From: Bacteroidota bacterium
GTDB taxonomy: Bacteria; Bacteroidota; Ignavibacteria; Ignavibacteriales; Melioribacteraceae
Length of the DNA: 21,639 nt
Reading direction: 5' to 3'
Assembly: GCA_021812745.1 (NCBI GenBank)
Contig: JAKAMS010000005.1
Location: forward strand, 1 to 21,639
Part shown: one piece after another, positions 15,552-21,639 of the stretch
Numbering within the stretch: position 1 is the first letter of the stretch
How the letters are laid out: each line of letters begins with the position of its first letter
Translations under genes and position numbers: made by a program
Notes under the pieces: generated by a model
The model's input: the letters and a program-made list of their open reading frames with translations, nothing else
Told to the model about the DNA's origin: nothing
Database searches by the model: none

Positions 15552-17772
15552 TATACTTATAGAAAAATTTATTTATTTCATCTGCATTGTTCTTAAACCA
15601 GTTTATCATTCTCAGATTTTCTATAAACTGATGGTTTGAATTCTCATCTTTTTTAAAATCGAAAGTAAGAACTGCAAAGTATTGTGCTGTATTATAATCT
15701 GAATTTTTCAATGCGATTTTTGAAATTTTCATCGCAGCATAGCTAGAAACGTAATCGGTGATTTGTATTTTATTCCGTATATCCGAGATTAATTTCATAA
15801 CATCTTGATTTGTCCGTTCTGCAAATCTTAATAACGATGGAATCGAAAAATATTTGATCCCATTCTCGTTTAGTCTCAACAATTGTTGATATTTAAGAGT
15901 TTCATTTTTGTGAAAAAATGATTTCAAAGAATCAATTCCATCATCAAGAATCGCTTTTCTAATCAGAACTTCATTGGTGTAATCAATGTGAGGATTCTGA
16001 ATTAATAGAGAATCATAAATGGCAACTGCACCGGAGCTGTTATTAGTTTCAATAAATAAGTCTCCGAGTGTAAGTTCTAGATAAAAGAAGTACTGACTCT
16101 TCTTAAAATTAGCCAATTGTTCATTCAAAAACTTTGCTGCTTCTGAATATTTTTTTTCTTTTGAATAGCATGTAATAATTCCCATTAAAGATTGATAAGA
16201 ATCGGAGTATTCATAAACCTTTTCGAAAAGTTCGAGAGCATCATTTATTTTTTTTGTATTGAATAAATTCCACGCTTCTTTGACTTCGCCTGCTGCAACA
16301 CGAGGACAGAATTTCTTAAATATTGTTGTACCGCCAAAATATAGTTGAGCCTGATAATTGTTGGCATTAATCTGATATTTATTTAGGAATTCATTGTACT
16401 CTACAGCAAGAGCAGAAATATCCTTGCCATAGACCTTTGCAAAATCTGAATTACTGTAAAGCATTTTTATCTTTTCTACGCCATATTTATCCGTCAGGTA
16501 TTTGATAAAAGATCCGCTATAGATATATGAGATTGATGAGTTTTTTGTAAAAAAGTTTATTCCTTTAAAAAGTTTTACAATAGGAATTTTATAACCTGAC
16601 TGATAAGCTAACTTTGCCAAATAATGAACTGAATTTCCATCGTAGTTATCTTCAAAAGCCATAGCATATCCTTCTATCATTGAAGGATTAATATTTTCCG
16701 CAACTTTAAAAATGTTCTTTGCAAATTTAGCAGCTATAACATGTGCTAATTCATGTTTCAGTGTTCCTTCATAGTTGGTGAAGTTTAAGAAAATATCATT
16801 AAGCCAAGGTTTAGCAATATCAGCATTACCAGATCCAAGAAGTTCACGTTTTTGGTCTTTACCGGCAAAAATGTATGAATCAATTCTTTGCTTATCTTTA
16901 TGAAGTCTTAGCTCTATTGCCAATTGGTCAAAGTAGTATTCGTGAAGTATGGCAAAAAAGAGTGCTTCTTTCTTCTTTAGAGAATCCGGGAAATGAATCT
17001 GAAAATGTTCGGTATTAATTTTTTTGTTTAGATTTTTTTCTAAACGATTTTTATCAGTGGCAAAATGTAAAGCTGGTTTCAGAAGAAAAAACGCAATAGC
17101 AATTATCAATAATGATGAGGAAATGAGAATTTTTTTAAAATATACTTTTGAAGAGATTCTCTCTGCAATTAAAACCATCATTATGAAGAATAATAGATTA
17201 CATACCCGATAACCGATCAGTAATTTATCAACAGATAGATCTTCGTCGTAGATTGTGCCCGGGTAGAATCCGAATATCGGATTATAAAAATAAATTTGAG
17301 GATTAAGAAAGAATTCTACCAAAGGCGTAAGAAGAATCACAAAAAAGAGAATTAGAAAAATCCATAAAGAATATTTTCTAGTTAATGAAAAGGAATAGTA
17401 TCCGGTTGCTATCCCAAAGAATAATGAAGGAATAGCAATTACTAAAAAGAATAAAACTCCATCTAATATTGGGCATTTAGAAATGAAGAAACTCGACATT
17501 AAACCAATAAGAAATGGAAAAGATAAAGCACTTAGAAAAAATATATTGTTTTGTTTAAGTAAATCGAAGAAATTTTTGAAGTGACTCTTTCTAAGTTTTA
17601 TGATCGAAATTAATCCGCCGGTTAGAAAAAGCATAATTCCATTTATAGCAGCAAACTCATAGCCAAGGGTATTCGTTAATGGTAAATTTGTTAGAAAAAG
17701 GTTAACGATGATTAATGTAAGAATGTAAAACCGAGGAAAATCTAAATAAATTTCTTTATGAAAAAACTTCAA
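15541..17772 (-). CDS. Membrane-bound HExxH zinc metallopeptidase-like protein with TPRs (743 aa)
   Basis: Not a named family that I recognise as a whole. Residues 1-235 form about seven membrane helices. Residues about 250-465 resemble a gluzincin (peptidase MA-like) domain: HELAH at 340-344, a downstream EGYA with candidate third zinc ligand Glu367, and YSGSFIKYLTDKYG at 418-431, a helix seen in that superfamily. The catalytic residues appear intact. From about 497 to 600 and probably beyond there are TPR-like helical pairs (DALELFEKVY, AAKFLNEQL, GAVAIYDSLL). I infer a membrane-anchored protease with a protein-binding tail; which side of the membrane the catalytic part faces depends on an uncertain helix count. 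The start is TTG at 17772-17770, one base after the murA stop, which suggests coupling with murA; its end overlaps cca. Confidence 0.72.
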   Translation of the reverse strand: MKFFHKEIYLDFPRFYILTLIIVNLFLTNLPLTNTLGYEFAAINGIMLFLTGGLISIIKLRKSHFKNFFDLLKQNNIFFLSALSFPFLIGLMSSFFISKCPILDGVLFFLVIAIPSLFFGIATGYYSFSLTRKYSLWIFLILFFVILLTPLVEFFLNPQIYFYNPIFGFYPGTIYDEDLSVDKLLIGYRVCNLLFFIMMVLIAERISSKVYFKKILISSSLLIIAIAFFLLKPALHFATDKNRLEKNLNKKINTEHFQIHFPDSLKKKEALFFAILHEYYFDQLAIELRLHKDKQRIDSYIFAGKDQKRELLGSGNADIAKPWLNDIFLNFTNYEGTLKHELAHVIAAKFAKNIFKVAENINPSMIEGYAMAFEDNYDGNSVHYLAKLAYQSGYKIPIVKLFKGINFFTKNSSISYIYSGSFIKYLTDKYGVEKIKMLYSNSDFAKVYGKDISALAVEYNEFLNKYQINANNYQAQLYFGGTTIFKKFCPRVAAGEVKEAWNLFNTKKINDALELFEKVYEYSDSYQSLMGIITCYSKEKKYSEAAKFLNEQLANFKKSQYFFYLELTLGDLFIETNNSSGAVAIYDSLLIQNPHIDYTNEVLIRKAILDDGIDSLKSFFHKNETLKYQQLLRLNENGIKYFSIPSLLRFAERTNQDVMKLISDIRNKIQITDYVSSYAAMKISKIALKNSDYNTAQYFAVLTFDFKKDENSNHQFIENLRMINWFKNNADEINKFFYKYNEF

Positions 17773-17773
17773 C

Positions 17774-19039
17774 TTAGTATTCCGATGTAGTTACACGTTC
17801 AATATCGGCACCTAAAGAACGTAATTTCTCTTCAATTCGTTGGTATCCTCTATCCAGATGGTAAATTCTAAGAACTTCGGTAGTGCCCGCTGCTGCTAAT
17901 CCGCCTAGGACTAATGATGCACTAGCTCTAAGATCAGTTGACATTACTTTTGCTCCTCTCAATTCCTTTACACCTTTTACAACAGCACTATTATTAATGA
18001 CTTCTATGTTCGCTCCAAGCCGGTTTAATTCCGGAACATGACTAAAACGATCATGATAGATTGAATCTGTTACAGTTGATGTACCATCTGCAAGGGACAT
18101 ATAGGCAATCCATTGCGCTTGCATATCAGTAGGAAAACCGGGGAATACCGAAGTAGTTACATCTTGACTCTTTGGTATAATGTTTAATGCATCTACTTCT
18201 AGTAAATTATTTGTAGAGACAAAATTAACACCGCTCTGCTCGAATTTAATAAGCTCTGATTGTATATTAGATTGCTCTCGATATTCTAATTCAATTTTAC
18301 TTTTTGTAATTGCCGCAGCAGTTATTAAAGTTCCTGCTTCTATCCGGTCTGATATGTTATTAATTTTGAAATGCTCTAAATTATCTACTCCTTCAATTTC
18401 AATTGTTGTTGTGCCTACACCGGAGATAATTGCTCCCATCAATTTTAAGCTCTCTGCTAAAAGAAGAATCTCCGGTTCCATAGAAGCATTAGTGATTAAC
18501 GTAGTTCCTTTTGCTAAAGACGCCGCCATCATTGCATTACCGGTAGCACCAACTGATGAGACGTCGAAATGTATTTTAGCTCCATGCAGTTTCTTAGAAT
18601 TGGCAATTATATAACCTTCTTCTAATTTTATCTCTGCCCCTAATTTTTTCATCGCTTCTAGATGTAAATTGATCGGTCTCGGTCCCCATGCACATCCTCC
18701 TGGCATAGATACTTTGGCGAAACCAAATCTTGCTATTAGCGGGCCTAAGACATAAACAGAAGCCCTCATTTTCTTTACATGTTCATACGGAGCTATTTGA
18801 CTGGTTATTTTGGAGGAGTCGAGTACTAACTTATGATCCTTAAATGTAGATTCTACGCCAAGCTGGTTAAGAAGTTTGATCATTGTGTATATGTCATTTA
18901 CTTCAGGTGTGTTTTCTATTTCATTCGATCCGCCGTTAAGAAGCGTCGCTGGCATTAACACTAAAGCAGAATTCTTAGCACCGCTTACCGATACTCTGCC
19001 GCTTAATTTTTTACCGCCGTGTATAACAAATTTATCCAA
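17774..19039 (-). CDS. murA: UDP-N-acetylglucosamine 1-carboxyvinyltransferase MurA
   Basis: A 421-residue enzyme of normal MurA length that transfers enolpyruvate from PEP to UDP-GlcNAc, the first committed step of peptidoglycan synthesis in the cytoplasm. Visible marks are Lys22-Asn23 in SGAKNSAL, the MRASVYVLGP strand, the flexible catalytic loop PGGCAWGPRPI with Cys116 (equivalent to E. coli Cys115), and FPGFPTDMQAQW with the catalytic-base Asp. Because the loop has Cys rather than Asp, the enzyme is expected to be fosfomycin-sensitive; this is an inference from the family. The start is TTG at 19039-19037 with AAGGA at 19046-19050, six bases upstream, overlapping the stop of the kinase gene. 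The nine-base gap to the kinase gene and one-base gap to the metallopeptidase place it in the middle of one operon. Confidence 0.96.
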   Translation of the reverse strand: MDKFVIHGGKKLSGRVSVSGAKNSALVLMPATLLNGGSNEIENTPEVNDIYTMIKLLNQLGVESTFKDHKLVLDSSKITSQIAPYEHVKKMRASVYVLGPLIARFGFAKVSMPGGCAWGPRPINLHLEAMKKLGAEIKLEEGYIIANSKKLHGAKIHFDVSSVGATGNAMMAASLAKGTTLITNASMEPEILLLAESLKLMGAIISGVGTTTIEIEGVDNLEHFKINNISDRIEAGTLITAAAITKSKIELEYREQSNIQSELIKFEQSGVNFVSTNNLLEVDALNIIPKSQDVTTSVFPGFPTDMQAQWIAYMSLADGTSTVTDSIYHDRFSHVPELNRLGANIEVINNSAVVKGVKELRGAKVMSTDLRASASLVLGGLAAAGTTEVLRIYHLDRGYQRIEEKLRSLGADIERVTTSEY

Positions 19040-19048
19040 GAGTTTTCC

Positions 19049-20950
19049 TTACTGAATTTTCAGAATTGAACCGTTAACACCTACAATGAATACCTGCCCG
19101 TATGAGCTAATTGATAAACCGTTCATGTTCGAAAAGAAATGAGAATCAACAAGATCCCAAGTTTCGCCTTTATCTTTTGAGATCAAAATTGTACCGCGAC
19201 TACCGATAATAATTGAATTATTATCAGAAATAAATTTTACTTTTTGAAATCCGCCGGCGGAATTTAGTTTTGTCTTTTCCCAACTCTTACCAAAATCAGT
19301 GGTTCTTAAAACCGTACCATCTCCGCCTACAATTAATCCGTAGCCATCTTTAGTTAAGTCAATAGATTTTAGATAATTATCCGTTATCGCGTCACCGGAT
19401 TTATTCCAGCTTTCGCCACCGTTATTAGTAGTTAGTATTGTTCCATTCCAGCCAACAGCAAATCCTCTTCTTGTATCAAAGAAAGAGAGATCAAAAATTA
19501 CTTCGTCTGAATTTGTGTTTACTTTGAACCAATTAACTCCTCCATTAACTGTTTTTAAGATCAAGCCTTTATTGCCCGTGATAAAGCCTGTATAATCATC
19601 TAGAAACTTAATTTTAAATAATGTATAACCTTTCTCTATTGGAATAGTTTGAAGAGAATCTAAAAATTTTGGGCTAAAATAAAGAGAAGAAGAATCACCA
19701 ACTATTAAAGTTTTTCCTGTTGGGAAGATATAAACATCGCTGAGAGATTTTGAACTGTTAAGACTATTTTGATTCCATGTTTTTCCGCCGTCAACAGATG
19801 AAAGCACTAAACCGGAATCACCGACAGCAGCAGCAAATTTATCGTTAGCTACGAAGATAGAGTTAATATTTTTCAATACACCCGATTCTACTTTAACAAT
19901 CTCGCTGAACTTGTTCTTTGATTCTTCGGATGCGAACAATTGTTGGATACTATATTTCCTGAATTTATCTAATTCATTGGATGATATGAGACTATTCACT
20001 TGATGATAAACAAAGTAAGACAGCCCGATTAATACTATTGTAAATCCAACAAATGCAGAGACAGCAAAAAATTTATATCTCTTGGACCGGGGCTCATTTC
20101 TCTTAAAATAACTTGTTAATTTTGCAACTTGATTATCAAGTTCCTGAACGTCTATGAACATCTCTTCGCAAGTATTATAACGGTTCTGTGGATTTTTTTC
20201 TAAAGCCTTCTGTAGAATCTTATCAACACTTTCAGGAATACCTGCCATTTTATCTGTTACTCGCGGCGGATTTTTTTTCAGATGAGCATCCATAACTTCA
20301 TATTCGCTCTGAAAATCAAAGGGAGGTTCTCCAACAATCATTTCATATGCAGTGCAGCCAATCGAATAAATATCACTCCGGTTAGTTACTTCTTCGCTTC
20401 GTATCTGCTCCGGACTCATGTAATAGACAGTACCAATTTTAGATCCGGTTTTAGTCATACTATTATCAAACAATGATTTCGAAATTCCGAAATCCATTAT
20501 TTTGGTAATGCCTTCTTTGTTTAAAATAATATTGGATGGTTTGATATCTCTGTGCACAAATCCTTTGGAATGCGCATAACCGATACCTAACAGCAGTTGT
20601 TTAATTATATAGATAACATCGTAAAGGTTAAATCTTCCTTGGCGCTCAATAACTTTTTCTAAACTCTCTCCTTCAACATACTCCATAACAATACCAAGAA
20701 GGTCGGAGTATTCAATAAATCCGTATACAGTAACAATGTTAGGATGAGAAAGTTTTGCTTGATTTTTTGCTTCTCGTTTGAAACGTTCTATGAAACGTTC
20801 TTTATCATTAACCTGTGAGTTCAACATCTTAATGGCAACGTATCTGTCCAACTTCGTATCGTAAGCTTTATAAATAATTCCCATGCCTCCTTTGCCAAGC
20901 ACAGAAACTACTCTGTAATTATCAATTGTCTTACCTATTAGGTTTTCCAT
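19049..20950 (-). CDS. Transmembrane Ser/Thr protein kinase with Ycf48-like seven-repeat propeller sensor
   Basis: A 633-residue Hanks-type kinase. The cytoplasmic N-terminal domain has all active-site parts: glycine loop GKGGMG at 19-24, Lys41 in VAIK, Glu60, HRDIKPSN at 133-140, DFG at 153-155, and SPE at 179-181, with Thr/Ser in the activation loop for autophosphorylation. One membrane helix at about 294-316 separates it from a periplasmic C-terminal half. That half holds seven repeats starting near 376, 417, 458, 499, 541, 582 and 623, spaced 41-42 residues, of the form VGxxGxIL followed by an Asp-box (SVDGGKTW, TVNGGVNW, TNNGGESW, TTDFGKSW, SKDKGETW). The second Asp-box is degenerate and the last unit stops after its first strands, as in a propeller closed by its two ends. 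Gram-positive cell-wall kinases carry PASTA repeats in this place. It is the first gene of the operon, directly upstream of murA. Confidence 0.93.
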   Translation of the reverse strand: MENLIGKTIDNYRVVSVLGKGGMGIIYKAYDTKLDRYVAIKMLNSQVNDKERFIERFKREAKNQAKLSHPNIVTVYGFIEYSDLLGIVMEYVEGESLEKVIERQGRFNLYDVIYIIKQLLLGIGYAHSKGFVHRDIKPSNIILNKEGITKIMDFGISKSLFDNSMTKTGSKIGTVYYMSPEQIRSEEVTNRSDIYSIGCTAYEMIVGEPPFDFQSEYEVMDAHLKKNPPRVTDKMAGIPESVDKILQKALEKNPQNRYNTCEEMFIDVQELDNQVAKLTSYFKRNEPRSKRYKFFAVSAFVGFTIVLIGLSYFVYHQVNSLISSNELDKFRKYSIQQLFASEESKNKFSEIVKVESGVLKNINSIFVANDKFAAAVGDSGLVLSSVDGGKTWNQNSLNSSKSLSDVYIFPTGKTLIVGDSSSLYFSPKFLDSLQTIPIEKGYTLFKIKFLDDYTGFITGNKGLILKTVNGGVNWFKVNTNSDEVIFDLSFFDTRRGFAVGWNGTILTTNNGGESWNKSGDAITDNYLKSIDLTKDGYGLIVGGDGTVLRTTDFGKSWEKTKLNSAGGFQKVKFISDNNSIIIGSRGTILISKDKGETWDLVDSHFFSNMNGLSISSYGQVFIVGVNGSILKIQ

Positions 20951-20984
20951 AAAAGACGCTGTTTTTTGAAATTGAATATAAGAA

Positions 20985-21014
20985 ATTCTACTTTTTCTTT
21001 TATTGTTTTATCAA
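20985..21014 (-). promoter_or_regulatory. Candidate promoter for the kinase-murA-peptidase-cca operon
   Basis: The minus strand has TTGATA (21014-21009), 18 bases, then TAGAAT (20990-20985), about 35 bases before the kinase ATG. It lies in the 140-base divergent region shared with the tRNA gene, where a promoter is expected. The match is fair, but the region is very AT-rich. Confidence 0.35.
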
Positions 21015-21039
21015 ATTATGAGATTGATTTTCCATTTTT

Positions 21040-21070
21040 TTTGATTTCTCTAATCAATTGACTAATTTTG
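21040..21070 (+). promoter_or_regulatory. Bacteroidetes-type promoter for tRNA-Leu (and tig)
   Basis: TTTG at 21040-21043 and TAATTTTG at 21063-21070 are 19 bases apart, matching the known Bacteroidetes -33/-7 pattern TTTG-N19-TAnnTTTG. The -7 box ends 20 bases before the mature tRNA, a normal leader length. An overlapping TTGACT at 21058-21063 has no -10 partner at 17 bases. Confidence 0.6.
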
Positions 21071-21090
21071 CAAGCCATTTGCAAACCCAT

Positions 21091-21172
21091 GCGAGACTGG
21101 CGGAATTGGCAGACGCGCTAGACTTAGGATCTAGTATCGAGAGATGTGGGGGTTCGAGTCCCCCGTCTCGCA
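21091..21172 (+). tRNA. tRNA-Leu, anticodon UAG
   Basis: An 82-base class II tRNA. Acceptor arms GCGAGAC (21091-21097) and GTCTCGC (21165-21171) pair fully, with discriminator A at 21172. The anticodon stem CTAGA/TCTAG encloses the loop CTTAGGA with anticodon TAG at 21125-21127, which reads CUA and, by wobble, other CUN codons. A long variable arm typical of Leu and a GGGGG-TTCGAGT-CCCCC T arm follow. No CCA is encoded (the next bases are CTA), so a CCA-adding enzyme must finish it. The 35 bases to tig hold no terminator, so both may share a transcript. Confidence 0.97.
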
Positions 21173-21207
21173 CTAACTATATTTTACACATTATTATCGA
21201 GGCTTTT

Positions 21208-21639
21208 TTGGAAATAAAAGTAAACCAGCTTACAGATTCTCAGCAAGAAGTGGAAGTGAATCTGAACTATGATGAAATTCTTCATGAAATTGAAGAAGCA
21301 TATAAAGAAGAAAGTAAAACGATAACCATTGATGGCTTTAGAAAAGGTAAAGCACCAATGGGAATGATCAAAAAATTTTACGGCGAAGCAATTGAATTCA
21401 AAGCCAGTGAGAAAATAGCCAATAAAAAATTTTGGGACGTGGTTGATCAAAAAGAACTAAAACCTATCAGCACTCCTCAAATGATTGACATTGACTTTGT
21501 ACCCGGCACTAAACTTTTTTTTAAGGTTAAGTATGAAATAAAACCAAAACTCGAACTGAAAAATTATAAAGGGTTGCAAGTAGAAAAACCAATCTTTGTA
21601 GTTAAAGATGAAGAGGTTGAGCGGGAAATTGATTTTCTT
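21208..21639 (+). CDS. tig: Trigger factor (peptidyl-prolyl isomerase chaperone), N-terminal fragment
   Basis: The first 144 codons of trigger factor, cut by the right edge. The translation runs from MEIKVNQLTDSQQEVEV and includes GFRKGKAPMGMIKKFYG, the ribosome-binding-loop signature (GFRxGKxP) by which trigger factor docks on ribosomal protein L23 at the exit tunnel. The following VKYEIKPKLELKNYKGL leads toward the isomerase domain. The protein assists folding of new chains. The start is TTG at 21208-21210: no ATG or GTG lies upstream in frame after the tRNA, and a GAGG ribosome-binding site at 21199-21202 is five bases away. The tRNA-Leu just upstream is a common neighbour of tig in bacteria. 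Confidence 0.94.
   Translation, partial: MEIKVNQLTDSQQEVEVNLNYDEILHEIEEAYKEESKTITIDGFRKGKAPMGMIKKFYGEAIEFKASEKIANKKFWDVVDQKELKPISTPQMIDIDFVPGTKLFFKVKYEIKPKLELKNYKGLQVEKPIFVVKDEEVEREIDFL

Noticed and set aside
21058..21063. TTGACT as a sigma-70 -35 box for tRNA-Leu
   Set aside because: At 16-18 bases downstream there is no TATAAT-like sequence; the overlapping TTTG-N19-TAATTTTG fits much better.
21184..21450. An 88-codon minus-strand frame opposite trigger factor
   Set aside because: The plus strand encodes a clear trigger factor N-terminus with its ribosome-binding signature, so the antisense frame is a shadow.
1..21639. CRISPR arrays, insertion sequences, integrase or attachment sites
   Set aside because: No spaced direct repeats, transposase or integrase motifs or terminal inverted repeats were seen on either strand.

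Overview
The window is AT-rich, gene-dense bacterial DNA with no mobile element, CRISPR array or stretch longer than about 150 bases without a gene. Several features suggest a Gram-negative member of the Bacteroidetes/Chlorobi/Ignavibacteria (FCB) group, most likely Ignavibacteria-like. These are a very large C-terminal-Phe outer-membrane barrel protein, a TolC/MacA-type efflux set with stand-alone MacB-like permeases, a Ser/Thr kinase with a Ycf48-like propeller, and a tRNA-Leu promoter that matches the Bacteroidetes pattern TTTG-N19-TAnnTTTG. Unlike typical Bacteroidetes, many genes carry good Shine-Dalgarno sequences. Five of the fourteen protein genes appear to start with TTG. The taxonomic call is an inference from gene content; no marker gene was compared.

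Layout. Everything from 1 to 20950 is on the minus strand, so transcription runs right to left. At the right end, divergent on the plus strand, lie tRNA-Leu(UAG) (21091-21172) and the start of trigger factor (tig, from 21208). On the minus strand, a tightly packed cell-envelope and housekeeping operon comes first: Ser/Thr kinase with a seven-repeat periplasmic propeller (19049-20950), murA (17774-19039), a membrane HExxH metallopeptidase with TPRs (15541-17772), and a tRNA CCA-adding-type nucleotidyltransferase (14142-15551). The gaps are 9, 1 and -11 bases. The tRNA-Leu here does not encode its CCA end, so it needs such an enzyme.

Next comes an export locus: TolC-family outer-membrane protein (12705-14051), HlyD/MacA-type adaptor (11394-12680), one LolD/MacB-type ATPase (10650-11372), and five consecutive MacB-type permeases (9402-10640, 8170-9402, 6844-8073, 5509-6744, 4277-5503). 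The permeases fall into two sequence types, called B and A here, in the order B-A | A | B-A. Hairpins sit at both module boundaries (8091-8138 and 6793-6824). This looks like a duplicated heterodimeric tripartite exporter sharing one ATPase, and it is the most unusual system in the window.

The left end holds an 1155-residue outer-membrane barrel protein of unknown function (738-4205), a Nudix hydrolase (244-705) and the N-terminal 57 codons of a PfkB-family kinase (1-172).
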